Below are positions 27,819-36,492 of a DNA stretch of 64,000 nt, in pieces (positions within the stretch are counted from its first letter, which is position 1; each line of letters opens with the position of its first letter). The translations under genes were made by a program, and so were the position numbers. Where the stretch lies: the NCBI RefSeq assembly GCF_030811685.1, contig NZ_JAUSRF010000007.1, positions 1-64,000 on the forward strand. Direction: 5' to 3'. This DNA is from Neorhizobium huautlense. Lineage in GTDB: Bacteria; Pseudomonadota; Alphaproteobacteria; Rhizobiales; Rhizobiaceae. The notes under the pieces were generated by a model. It ran no database searches and had not been told where the DNA came from. It was given only the letters and a program-made list of their open reading frames with translations.

Positions 27819-28286
27819 TCACTGCCCGAGCGGTACGCGATCGCCCGACGGCTGAATTTTCACGTAAGGCCCCTGGTGCACGGCATCGCCGCCGCCACCC
27901 TTCAGCCCCTCGGGATAACCGCGATTGAGCGATACGGCACCACCCTTGCCATCATAATATCGCACGCCGTCACCCTTGCCGAGAGGCGCCTTGGTCCAGT
28001 TCGCGCCATCACGCAATTCCCGGTCGAGAATTTCCTCGGCCTCTTCGTAACGCTTTCCCTGCAGGCGTTCGGCATAAGGTTTTGTATCGCGCTTCTGCGG
28101 TTTCGGCTTTTTCGGCGCACAATTGCCGCTGCAATTGTCGCGCTGTTGCGAGGGACTGCCCTGCTGATCGGCCTTCTGCTGCGCCTGTGGCGGTTTTGTG
28201 GGCGGTGGCGTCGGTTTCGGCGGCGCGGGCGGCCGCCGGGTACCGCCCTTCAGCATCTGAAGCAGAACCTTGATCAAACCGCCCAT
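27819..28286 (-). CDS. Putative polymorphic-type toxin, T6SS cargo
   Basis: 155 residues. A short N-terminus is followed by a Pro-rich linker (PPAPPKPTPPPTKPPQ, residues 19-34), a Cys/Lys/Pro segment, and a compact C-terminal domain. That domain holds KGDGVRYYDGKGGAVSLN (104-121) and the terminal motif DAVHQGPYVKIQPSG (134-148) with His137, a pattern seen at the ends of RNase-like polymorphic toxins. Its ATG overlaps the stop of the upstream DUF4123 gene by one base, tying it to that adaptor. There is no PAAR domain of its own. The exact activity is unproven. Confidence 0.6.
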   Translation of the reverse strand: MGGLIKVLLQMLKGGTRRPPAPPKPTPPPTKPPQAQQKADQQGSPSQQRDNCSGNCAPKKPKPQKRDTKPYAERLQGKRYEEAEEILDRELRDGANWTKAPLGKGDGVRYYDGKGGAVSLNRGYPEGLKGGGGDAVHQGPYVKIQPSGDRVPLGQ

Positions 28287-29518
28287 CAGCCGACCTCGCC
28301 CCAGAAGTTCTCCCAGTCATCACCGGCGGCCCTGTCGAGGGCAACCAGCAGGTCGTCTATCGCGTCGTCGGGATGTTTTGCCGTCTGCCGGAAGAATTTC
28401 TCCGCCTCCGGGCCATCACATTCACCCTCGGTGATCGACATCAGATAGGCCCATTTCATATGCGCCCGCTCCGACGCCAGACCCAGCCTCGCGCCAGAAG
28501 CTTCATAAGAAAGGACGCGCTCCATCATCTCGCGCTCACCGACCGCTTCCGTTGCGGGATGCACATCGCGCAGATAGGCCACCACTTTCAGGCGCGAAGC
28601 CTGCATGCGGGCATTTTCGATGAGGGCAATCATCTCTGGCGACAGCTGCAGCATGCCCCTGCCCGCCACGACATCCGAAGAGACCTCGGCGCCCGGACGC
28701 CGCCCGCGCTTGACCCCGCCGCCCCAAAGCGCATCCGGCGAGAAAAAGAGCTGTTCGACCGGACCGAACAGGCGCAAGGCCTGCGCCTCGTCCAGCACCG
28801 GAAAAACCTGCATCATCACGTTCGGATCGGCATGGCGAAAGATCACCGTTTCCGTGGCGGAGGTGCGATCGGGCCCGGGCTGATGGGGCGAAGCATCGGC
28901 ACCACCGGCCGCCGCAAGCTCCACCCGTTCGCCATCAAAAACATCGGATGCGGCACCGCGCGGAATGGCGATGCGATTGAGGCCACGCAGATGGCGGAAC
29001 AGGATTTCGGCGGTCAGGCTTTCATCGCCGACCCAAAAGACGATCGCCGAGCGGCCATCGGCGATGCGCATAAGCGCCTCCAGCCGGGCCGCGACGTTTT
29101 CCGGCTGCGGCGCCCCTGTACCAGCCAGCATGCCGCCGGCCGAAACATCGCCGGCAGACAGATTTTCCAGCATTTGTTGCGACAGAAACGCTGCCTGCGC
29201 GGCAAGGGCGTCATCGGAAAGCGCATCCGCCTCACCGGACAGGCCCGGGTCATCCAGCGGTGTCGGCTGGGCGGCAAGCGAAGGATCGACAAACCAGGGA
29301 CCGCCGGCCACGATGGCATAATCGCCACCGGCATGGCGATAGAGCGGGCGATGGGCGATATCGGCGCGGTAAAGTTTTGCTGCCAGATTGTTGAAACGCG
29401 CACCATCCATGACCGCAAAGATGCGGCGGCCCGGCTCGGCAGCCAGATCACCAAGACGCGCCAAAAGCGCCTGCCCCTCGGTGGAGAGCGGGTTTTCTTC
29501 GCGCTCGCGATCGATCAT
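28286..29518 (-). CDS. DUF4123 domain protein, T6SS effector adaptor
   Basis: 410 residues. The N-terminal third has the DUF4123 pattern (RRIFAVMDGARFNNLAAKL, then YAIVAGGPWFVDPS); the middle and C-terminus are Ala/Arg-rich with a further folded region. DUF4123 proteins (Tap/TEC) load toxins onto VgrG. It lies between a PAAR gene and the putative toxin, with one-base overlap at the toxin start, so it is very likely that toxin's adaptor. Confidence 0.85.
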   Translation of the reverse strand: MIDREREENPLSTEGQALLARLGDLAAEPGRRIFAVMDGARFNNLAAKLYRADIAHRPLYRHAGGDYAIVAGGPWFVDPSLAAQPTPLDDPGLSGEADALSDDALAAQAAFLSQQMLENLSAGDVSAGGMLAGTGAPQPENVAARLEALMRIADGRSAIVFWVGDESLTAEILFRHLRGLNRIAIPRGAASDVFDGERVELAAAGGADASPHQPGPDRTSATETVIFRHADPNVMMQVFPVLDEAQALRLFGPVEQLFFSPDALWGGGVKRGRRPGAEVSSDVVAGRGMLQLSPEMIALIENARMQASRLKVVAYLRDVHPATEAVGEREMMERVLSYEASGARLGLASERAHMKWAYLMSITEGECDGPEAEKFFRQTAKHPDDAIDDLLVALDRAAGDDWENFWGEVG

Positions 29519-29519
29519 C

Positions 29520-29924
29520 CTATCCTCTCACGGTCGGCATGGATTGCGCGGCCATGCTGGCCTGGCACGGCGTGCCGCCGCTTGCCGCACCGCCGGCAGA
29601 ACCGCCACCCGCACCCTTGCCTTCATCGTCACCGATAAAGACGTTGCCGGATCCGGTCTGCGCATTGCCACCGCAGTCGATGGCATCACCGATACGACCG
29701 GCCGGTTTGCCATTGATGAACACGGTAGCGGAACCCGCCGCCAGCGCCCGCCCATGCGGCCCGGCATGACCGGCCACGCAGGCATGCGGCATGTAACTGT
29801 CGCCGACGCGCATCAAAGGGCGGTCGTTGACGTAGACATCCGGGCTGCCGCCGGTCGCCGGCGATGGCGGGAAGTGGCAGGCGTGTGCGGAGCCGATATC
29901 GGCGCGTCGGTGTGCTGGGGGCAT
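29520..29924 (-). CDS. PAAR-domain spike tip protein
   Basis: This 134-residue protein has the PAAR core: RADIGSAHACHFPPSPATGG, a Gly-Ser-Pro-Asp turn, then CVAGHAGPHGRALAAGSATVFINGKPAGRIGDAIDCGG and a Gly/Ala-rich tail. PAAR proteins sharpen the VgrG trimer and carry effectors. It is part of the vgrG locus and precedes the DUF4123 adaptor by 1 base. Confidence 0.9.
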   Translation of the reverse strand: MPPAHRRADIGSAHACHFPPSPATGGSPDVYVNDRPLMRVGDSYMPHACVAGHAGPHGRALAAGSATVFINGKPAGRIGDAIDCGGNAQTGSGNVFIGDDEGKGAGGGSAGGAASGGTPCQASMAAQSMPTVRG

Positions 29925-29965
29925 GGGTGATCCTGCATGCGATTAGTAGTAATGACTTCTGGAGA

Positions 29966-30769
29966 TCATTTTAGTCTACCAGACGACAACATATGATTTT
30001 GCTCCGAAATCACGTCCAATGCGTTCGTTTCGCTGCCAAGGGGGATGTTACCCATGACACCGGGAAGGCGAGCGGAGGACAGAGTAGCAACAGGAGCATG
30101 AGTTCTGATCATGCCCACACGCGCATTCCGACCGTCCTCCACCACAAGAGGCACATCGTCATAGCCGTCTTCGTGAGGGAAAAGCATTGAAGATTTTCCA
30201 GTCCGCTGTTCATAGTAACGCATGGCCATGTTGCGTATTGAGCGTAGCGAGACCGCCCCCCAAACAAGGTCGGCCCCCCACTCATTGGGCCTAGCCATCG
30301 GTCCGGTTCCGAAACCAATCGATTGGATGTAGTTTCGAGGCCCCTCTGCCCATACATGCCTTACTACATACCCCACATTCAGCTTGTGGCCAGGCATGGT
30401 CTTGTTTACCAGTACACGTTTCGCAGCGTTAACAATATGCGAGACGTTTCCGAATAGATCGACTCGCGTCACGGAGCCCGTGGTCACAGGATCGCCGAAT
30501 TCATCACCATCGAAATCCAGATATTCCAGCGCTGGATAATCCCTCAGTCCCATCCAGACATCATCGATCTCAAAGCGCAGTTTGATAGGCTTCGGATTGA
30601 ACTTCGATGTATTCACCATGTAGTTTGGCAGCACTCTTCCGGTCGTGTCATAATAATGCCAGTCCTCACTACCAGGGGACTCCGATATCATTCGGGACTT
30701 AAATATGTAAACGGTACCATCATCAAAACTCACCGTCGTCATATCATCAGAGCTGATACTAACGCCCAT
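29966..30769 (-). CDS. Unknown protein in the T6SS cargo locus
   Basis: 267 residues from an ATG at 30769, which overlaps the stop of the upstream membrane protein gene by 11 bases. It contains SFDDGTVYIFKSRMISESPG, FNPKPIKLRFEIDDVWMGL and GYVVRHVWAEGPRNY, likely beta-rich with no membrane helix. I do not recognise the family. Position between vgrG and PAAR suggests a VgrG-linked effector, or a scaffold for the membrane protein, and base composition is lower in GC than the flanks. Confidence 0.6.
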   Translation of the reverse strand: MGVSISSDDMTTVSFDDGTVYIFKSRMISESPGSEDWHYYDTTGRVLPNYMVNTSKFNPKPIKLRFEIDDVWMGLRDYPALEYLDFDGDEFGDPVTTGSVTRVDLFGNVSHIVNAAKRVLVNKTMPGHKLNVGYVVRHVWAEGPRNYIQSIGFGTGPMARPNEWGADLVWGAVSLRSIRNMAMRYYEQRTGKSSMLFPHEDGYDDVPLVVEDGRNARVGMIRTHAPVATLSSARLPGVMGNIPLGSETNALDVISEQNHMLSSGRLK

Positions 30770-31199
30770 TACCCTCACCTCTTGCTGATATGAACATCGC
30801 ACCCCGGAACAGGGCGTAGGACACGAAATATGTACTCAAGACCTGCCACAATCTATCCCAATAATATATTGGCATTGCCACACCATCCTTGATGTAGAAA
30901 TCAGCCCCGAACTGCAAATCACGGACCCCGGACAACTGCGACTGCATAAACGACGCGAATACCACATATATTAATATAAAAATTAACTCCAAAAACATCG
31001 AATTCATCCCGCCATCCCTTAATATAAAAACAAAAACGGATGGAATCATAATATAAAAAGTAAAAAATACAAATATGTTTATTATATTAATAAACAAAAA
31101 TACAGTATGAAACCTGTACCATTCATCATATACGATATATGCACTAGATATCATCGCATAAATCAAGAATACATATGAAATAAATCGAAAAAAAACCAT
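30759..31199 (-). CDS. AT-rich four-helix membrane protein in the vgrG cargo locus
   Basis: 146 residues, nearly all hydrophobic: helices around FFRFISYVFLIYAMISSAYIV, FLFINIINIFVFFTFYIM, FLELIFILIYVVFASF and VLSTYFVSYALFRGAMF. The coding sequence is strongly AT-rich against a high-GC genome, a sign of recent transfer. It starts on the last base of vgrG and overlaps the next gene. Either an immunity protein for a membrane-acting toxin or part of the cargo itself; which one is unclear. Confidence 0.65.
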   Translation of the reverse strand: MVFFRFISYVFLIYAMISSAYIVYDEWYRFHTVFLFINIINIFVFFTFYIMIPSVFVFILRDGGMNSMFLELIFILIYVVFASFMQSQLSGVRDLQFGADFYIKDGVAMPIYYWDRLWQVLSTYFVSYALFRGAMFISARGEGNGR

Positions 31200-33355
31200 C
31201 AGTTCAACTCTATTTTTTCAGAAGAAACTTTGATCGATTTTGATCCTTTTATTTTTATGCTAATTCCATTCAATTCGATCTCACCATTGCTCTTCATGAC
31301 GAGGCTACTTTCACCGCACTGAAATATAAATCGATCTCCAGTCATGAATGTCGTTACTTTCTCGACCTCTACAACGCGATGCCCCCCTACGATTGACGTA
31401 TGGTTGTCGCGGGTAATATCCTCACGCGACCCTCCGACTTCGGTTACTTTCCCCTTGCCCACTTTTTCGGTCGAGGAAACTTTTACCCGCTCCATTTTGT
31501 GAGAACCGACGAGAATTTCCAATTTTCCTTTCGTTTCATCATCCTGCATCAGCATGTCGAGTTCGACTGGCCTGTAAGCGAGACTGCCGTTTTTGTAAGC
31601 TATGTGATCCACAACCTTATTCAGGATCTGCTCCTGAAAGCTGGCCTCCAAAGAGGACCCGACGACGAGACGCATATTCCCGCCAATCACTTCGTTCCTA
31701 TGGCGCCCAACCTCGCTTACGTGATTGTTCCCCACGGATTCGAACTGCGTGTTTTCAACGCGCTTTGATCGATTGAACCCGATATGAAGATTATTATTTC
31801 GCTCCGCGCGGAAATAAACTTCTTCGCGACCTATATCATCCTCGAAACTCAGCTCATTGAAGCCACTACCCTTATGCGTATTCGTCCGAAACGTACTCTT
31901 CGTCTTGTTCGCCGGCAGATCATACGGAACCTTCTGCATCGCATTCGGCACCACCCCCGTCACCAATGGCCGATCCGGGTCGCCATCCACATAGGCGATC
32001 ATCACCTCCATGCCGATACGTGGAATAACCTGCCCGCCCCAGGTTGAGCCGGCCCAGTTCTGTGCCACGCGCACCCAGCAGGTGTCCGATCCATCCTTCT
32101 TGGCCTTGCGATCCCACGGGAACCACACCTTGATGCGGCCATACTGGTCCGGGTGGATTTCTTCGCCTTCCGGTCCGGCAACGATGGCAACCTGTGTGCC
32201 TTCGATACGCGGGCGTTTGGTCTCGCGGTGCGGGGTCATCGGCACGCGGGAGGGGACGGCTTCGAATTCGTTGCGATATTCCGGTTCGTTGCTGTTGGTC
32301 TCATAGGAACGATCCACCACCGTCTGGATCGACTTGATGATCACATGCTCTTCATAAGCATGGTCGGGATGCGCGACTTCATAGGGCGTAAAACGGCGAC
32401 CGGTTTCGATGATGCGGCTGGTGGAGGCGCCATAAACCCGGTCGTGGTCGGCTTCCGATGCCTGGACGCGCAGTTTTTGCGCACGCTCGGCTTCGGCAAC
32501 GGATGAGATGCGCGCGGGGTATTCGTAAAGCTCGCGTTTGGTCGCATCCGGCATCTGCACCAGCGACGGTGTCATCGTGCCCGGCACCATGCGCGGGGTC
32601 TCGAAATTCCAGTCGGCGCCGGCGCGCTGGCCCGGAACGTAGGAAAAACGACGTGCCCATTCGTTGATATGATTGCGGTCGGACGAGCCTTGCGCGAGGC
32701 GCACTCGTTTTTCGCCCTGGGCCGAGGCTGACGGTCCAAGCCAGCCATTGGCGGTATCGGCCACATGCAGCTTGTGTTTGCCGTCCTCATGGCTGAACCA
32801 GTAGAACAGGCCATCCTCTTCAAAACGGCGGCAGAGATAGTCGAAGTCTCGCTCGTTGAACTGGACCGAATAGTGTTGTTTGGGCGGCGATGTGATGACA
32901 CCCGATGTGTCCGGTGCGGGAATGCCGTGTTCCGAAAACAGGATTTCGGCGATCTCGATCGACGTCTTGTCCATCCAGATACGGCAATCGGAACGGCGGG
33001 TGAGCAGCCACATCTGCGGGCGCAGCACCATCGCATAGGAGCGCAGACCGCGGGTGATCGGCGGGCCTTCGTTGAGTTCGGTGACCAAACCGTTGAACGG
33101 GCGACGGATGGCCGGAATATCTTCGCCGTCCCCCTGCTGCACTTCCACCGACACATCGAGCAGGCGACCGATCAGGTCTTCCGGCTTGATCTGCTCCTTC
33201 TTGGTGCGGGCGACGAGGTGGATCTCGAACAGGGAGGAAATGCCTTCCTGGATCGTCACGCGCTCGGCCAGAAGCTGGTCTTCTCCCAGCGGCGAATTGA
33301 TCTTCAGGATACGGCTCGCCTGAATGAAATCGGCGGCGGAAGATGCGTTGTCCAT
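31199..33355 (-). CDS. vgrG: Type VI secretion spike protein VgrG
   Basis: 718 residues. The N-terminal gp27-like part (LINSPLGEDQLLAERVTIQEGIS-type fold; ISSLFEIHLVARTKKEQIKPED) leads to the gp5-like OB domain and needle (GPEGEEIHPDQYGRIKVWFPWDR, SDTCWVRVAQNWAGSTWGG). The ATG at 33355 (G-rich site 6 bases upstream) is preferred to a TTG 5 codons before. From about residue 500 onward the C-terminus becomes AT-rich with short repeats, matching the cargo genes downstream; this variable part probably sets which effector is carried. No other T6SS core genes are in the window. Confidence 0.95.
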   Translation of the reverse strand: MDNASSAADFIQASRILKINSPLGEDQLLAERVTIQEGISSLFEIHLVARTKKEQIKPEDLIGRLLDVSVEVQQGDGEDIPAIRRPFNGLVTELNEGPPITRGLRSYAMVLRPQMWLLTRRSDCRIWMDKTSIEIAEILFSEHGIPAPDTSGVITSPPKQHYSVQFNERDFDYLCRRFEEDGLFYWFSHEDGKHKLHVADTANGWLGPSASAQGEKRVRLAQGSSDRNHINEWARRFSYVPGQRAGADWNFETPRMVPGTMTPSLVQMPDATKRELYEYPARISSVAEAERAQKLRVQASEADHDRVYGASTSRIIETGRRFTPYEVAHPDHAYEEHVIIKSIQTVVDRSYETNSNEPEYRNEFEAVPSRVPMTPHRETKRPRIEGTQVAIVAGPEGEEIHPDQYGRIKVWFPWDRKAKKDGSDTCWVRVAQNWAGSTWGGQVIPRIGMEVMIAYVDGDPDRPLVTGVVPNAMQKVPYDLPANKTKSTFRTNTHKGSGFNELSFEDDIGREEVYFRAERNNNLHIGFNRSKRVENTQFESVGNNHVSEVGRHRNEVIGGNMRLVVGSSLEASFQEQILNKVVDHIAYKNGSLAYRPVELDMLMQDDETKGKLEILVGSHKMERVKVSSTEKVGKGKVTEVGGSREDITRDNHTSIVGGHRVVEVEKVTTFMTGDRFIFQCGESSLVMKSNGEIELNGISIKIKGSKSIKVSSEKIELN

Positions 33356-33534
33356 GAATTGCCCCGGCAAATCCCAAAAGTAAAACAGCCACCGGACTGT
33401 CGGCAGCGCTCAATTGAAGGTGTGTCTGTGCGGGGAAAAATATGGCGTGAAGGCGGCAAATCAACCCTGAATGGGCGGTATTTGAATATAGGGTGTTTTT
33501 ACGGGAATTTTAGAAAATCGGCATAAAGTGGCCT

Positions 33535-33996
33535 TTATCGCCGGCCTTTTGGCCTCGTCGCCAGCACGTTTCGGATCGAAAAGCTGGAATGGATGCGTAG
33601 CACGCCGGGCAGCGCGGAGAGGATCTCCTTGTGGATGCGCTCGAATTCCAGCGCGCTCTCCACTTCCACCCTCAACAGATAATCGGAATCGCCGGTCATC
33701 AGAAAACATTCGCGGATTTCCGGGTGTTTGCGGATTGCCGCCTCGAAACGGTTGAGGTGGTCCTCCGTCTGCCGCTCCAGCGTGATGTTGATGATGACCG
33801 CGATCGTGTTGCCGCCGGCACTTTCGATGAGCGCCGTATACCCCTTGATCACGCCCGCCTTTTCCAGAAGGTTGATGCGGCGCAGGCAGGCGGATGGCGA
33901 CAGGCCGACTTCAGCGGCGATCTTGGCATTGCTCATGCGGGCGTTCAGCCGCAGCAGGCGGATGATATCGCGGTCGGTAGCATCGATGGCGGACAT
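33535..33996 (-). CDS. Lrp/AsnC family transcriptional regulator
   Basis: This 153-residue regulator has an N-terminal winged helix (IDATDRDIIRLLRLNARMSN, then AAEVGLSPSACLRRINLLEKAGVIKGY) and a C-terminal RAM ligand domain (ECFLMTGDSDYLLRVEV). It is divergent from a D-amino-acid dehydrogenase gene, a typical place for a DadR-like activator responding to amino acids. An imperfect inverted repeat lies between the two genes. Confidence 0.93.
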   Translation of the reverse strand: MSAIDATDRDIIRLLRLNARMSNAKIAAEVGLSPSACLRRINLLEKAGVIKGYTALIESAGGNTIAVIINITLERQTEDHLNRFEAAIRKHPEIRECFLMTGDSDYLLRVEVESALEFERIHKEILSALPGVLRIHSSFSIRNVLATRPKGRR

Positions 33997-34050
33997 GCGA
34001 ATTGTTCCATAAATTCGAAGAACCGCCTGAAAAACATCTAATCATGCAAT

Positions 34051-34084
34051 GATCAAGCAATAATCGACGGGATATTGCGTGATC
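34051..34084. promoter_or_regulatory. Inverted repeat between lrp-type regulator and dadA
   Basis: GATCAAGCAATA, 10 bases, TATTGCGTGATC: 12-base arms with a single mismatch. It lies 55 bases upstream of the Lrp/AsnC start and about 157 bases upstream of the dadA start, a likely operator for the regulator. Confidence 0.55.
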
Positions 34085-34241
34085 GTTTCAATAAGCTGCT
34101 CTGATCAAGTCATTAATGACGGGAACGGGTGATGCAGCGTGGTTTCAGGGCGTGTTCAAACGCGGCTGCCGCAGTGCGGACTCGGCCAAAACTGTGTTTT
34201 GCAGTATTGTGGCCTTTCCGGCATGAAACACTGAGGGCAGC

Positions 34242-35492
34242 ATGAAAGTCTCCATTCTCGGCGCCGGCATTATCGGCGTGACATCCGCCTACCAGTTGGC
34301 AAAGGCCGGCCACGAGGTCACAGTCATCGACCGACAGCTAGGCCCTGCGCTCGAGACCAGCTTTGCTAATGCCGGCGAAGTGTCCTTCGGTTATTGCTCG
34401 CCATGGGCAGCTCCCGGCATTCCGCACAAGGCGATGAAATGGCTGTTCATGAAACACGCCCCGCTGATCCTGCGTCCCAAAATGGATGCGGCGATGTTGT
34501 CGTGGATGCTGAAAATGCTGATGAACTGCACAGCGGAGCGCTATGCGATCAACAAGAGCCGCATGCTGCGGCTGGCCGATTACGCCCGCATCACTCTGGC
34601 GGATGTGCGCGAAGAGACCGGCATCGCTTACGATGAGCGCATGCAGGGCACGCTGCAGCTTTTTCGCACACAGGAGCAGCTGGATGCATCCGCCAAGGAT
34701 GTGAAGGCGCTGGCCGCCGATGGCGTGCCTTATGACGTGCTGGATCGTGATGGCTGCGTGCGCGTCGAACCCGCGCTTTCGCATGTGCGCCACAAGGTGG
34801 TTGGCGGGCTTCTGACCCCGAAGGACGAGACCGGCGACTGCTTCAAGTTCACCAATGCGCTGGCGGCCAAGGCGGAGGCGATGGGCGTCAAATTCCTCTG
34901 GGGCCACAACATTAAGGCCGTCGACATTTCCGGCGGCAAGGTGTCCGGCGTGCATACGGACAAGGGCGACATCAAGTCGGATGCCGTCGTCGTGGCGCTC
35001 GGTTCCTATTCGCCGCTTCTGGTCAAATCCTTCGGCATCCATCTGCCGGTCTATCCGGTGAAAGGCTATTCACTGACCATTCCGATCACCGACGCAACGC
35101 GCGCGCCGGAATCGACGGTAATGGACGAGACCTACAAGATCGCCATCACGCGGCTGGGCGACCGTATCCGCGTCGGCGGCATGGCGGAAATTTCCGGCTA
35201 TACCAATGATCTGGGCCTTGCCCGCCGCCGCACGCTGGAACATTCGGTCATGGACCTGTTTCCGGGTGGCGAAGCCGGCAAGGGCGAGTTCTGGTCGGGC
35301 CTCAGGCCCATGACGCCGGATGGCACGCCGATCATCGGCGGCACGCATATCGCCGGCCTTTATCTCAACACTGGCCATGGCACGCTGGGCTGGACGATGA
35401 GCACCGGTTCGGCGCGCGTCATCGCCGATCTCGTCAGCGGCCGCGAACCGGAAATCGATGCGAGCGACCTTTCGGTCAGCCGTTACGCCTGA
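34242..35492 (+). CDS. dadA: D-amino acid dehydrogenase, DadA-type
   Basis: This 416-residue FAD protein has the N-terminal Rossmann motif [22 protein letters not shown] and the C-terminal FAD-contact stretch [19 protein letters not shown]. It oxidatively deaminates D-amino acids (often D-alanine) and passes electrons to the respiratory chain. A GAGGG ribosome site precedes the ATG. Pathway role: alanine catabolism with the divergent Lrp-type regulator. No alanine racemase (dadX) is next to it. Confidence 0.93.
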   Translation: MKVSILGAGIIGVTSAYQLAKAGHEVTVIDRQLGPALETSFANAGEVSFGYCSPWAAPGIPHKAMKWLFMKHAPLILRPKMDAAMLSWMLKMLMNCTAERYAINKSRMLRLADYARITLADVREETGIAYDERMQGTLQLFRTQEQLDASAKDVKALAADGVPYDVLDRDGCVRVEPALSHVRHKVVGGLLTPKDETGDCFKFTNALAAKAEAMGVKFLWGHNIKAVDISGGKVSGVHTDKGDIKSDAVVVALGSYSPLLVKSFGIHLPVYPVKGYSLTIPITDATRAPESTVMDETYKIAITRLGDRIRVGGMAEISGYTNDLGLARRRTLEHSVMDLFPGGEAGKGEFWSGLRPMTPDGTPIIGGTHIAGLYLNTGHGTLGWTMSTGSARVIADLVSGREPEIDASDLSVSRYA

Positions 35493-35527
35493 TCTTTTGT
35501 CAGCTGCGGCGACGCTTATACAGCAAG

Positions 35528-35665
35528 TCCCCCTCTGGCTGCCGCCATCTCCCCCACAAGGGGGGAGAAAGTTTGCGGCAACCTCTTGCCTTAATTGAGC
35601 TTGAGAGGGTCGGCTGGGTTAAGCCCTCCCCCTTGTGGGGAGGGTTGGGAGGGGTTTTCCATATG
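35528..35665. repeat. RIME-like intergenic palindromic element
   Basis: Two large palindromes face each other: CTCCCCCACAAGGGGGGAG at 35549-35567 and a matching stem at 35624-35644 (core CCCCCTTGTGGGG), separated by about 56 bases. Sequence and layout are those of Rhizobium intergenic mosaic elements. It lies between the stop of dadA and a convergent tautomerase gene. Confidence 0.8.
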
Positions 35666-35700
35666 GCGTTAGCCCTACCCGCTCAGGCAAAAGGGCCCAC

Positions 35701-35934
35701 TCAGGCAAAGGGATCGTAACCCGGCTTCTTGTAGATGAGATCAGGCTTGCCGGCGATATCGGGCACATAGACCTTGTCCGTCCATTCCGCCGGATCGACA
35801 TCCTCGATCGCCACCGAGATCGACTTTTCCGTCGAACCGATCGCCGTCATCAGCGCTTTCTGGATTTCCGCCGTCAGCGCCTGTTTCTGTTCTTCCGTCT
35901 TGCCGGCATACATTTTCACGATCACGTGCGGCAT
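35701..35934 (-). CDS. 4-oxalocrotonate tautomerase family protein
   Basis: This 77-residue protein starts Met-Pro (MPHVIVKMYAGKTEEQKQAL), and the mature N-terminal Pro is the catalytic base of this family. The rest (VAIEDVDPAEWTDKVYVPDI) fits the PptA/YdcE branch, slightly longer than classic 62-residue 4-OT. An upstream in-frame start would hide Pro1 and is rejected. The substrate is unknown. Confidence 0.88.
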   Translation of the reverse strand: MPHVIVKMYAGKTEEQKQALTAEIQKALMTAIGSTEKSISVAIEDVDPAEWTDKVYVPDIAGKPDLIYKKPGYDPFA

Positions 35935-36162
35935 GGGCTCTCCTTTGTGTTTCCGGGCCCGTGCATTGGCGCCCGCATGCCCGTGAATTACAACATAACC
36001 ACGACACGACAATCCGGAAATCAGATCCGACGCGGGCAAGACCACGAGATCGACACATGGAACTCTCACGGAAAAGACGCGTTGCCTGCTTCAAGACAAT
36101 CTGGAGGCTTTGAGGCGAGGACCTGGGATTGGCCGCCTAAAAGCCGCGATCGGAGGTGCAGC

Positions 36163-36393
36163 ATGCCGTTTGCGTCCAACGACATCATCGACAGCGACGA
36201 TCTGTCGTTTCTGCACGAGGTTCTGACCGAGGTCTGTCGCGAACGCACGATCGCGCCCGGCAGCGAGGAGGAAAAGGCCGTGGCCGACCAGTTGATCAAC
36301 TGGTTCCTGTTCGGCATCCGGGAAAAGCAGGAGCTGAAATCGATGCTGAACCCGATGATCGATCCAGCCGGCCTGCCGGCGACGGGGACCTGA
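36163..36393 (+). CDS. Small hypothetical protein
   Basis: 76 residues, MPFASNDIIDSDDLSFLHEVLTEVCRERTIA..., helical and acidic, with a strong CGGAGG ribosome site 7 bases before the ATG. The sequence resembles short conserved Rhizobiales proteins (NWFLFGIREKQELKSML) of unknown function. It ends about 100 bases before the next oxidoreductase gene. Confidence 0.75.
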   Translation: MPFASNDIIDSDDLSFLHEVLTEVCRERTIAPGSEEEKAVADQLINWFLFGIREKQELKSMLNPMIDPAGLPATGT

Positions 36394-36492
36394 AAACAGC
36401 CGCCTGAGATTGAATAGCCGCTGATATCGCGTGATTGCCGAACGCCAACCTGCCTGTAAGATGAAACCGACATCATTGCTTGGGATATCATC

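Noticed and set aside
27428..28448. Possible genes on the plus strand opposite the toxin and its neighbour
   Set aside because: No ribosome sites or motifs; the minus-strand genes form a tightly overlapping operon.
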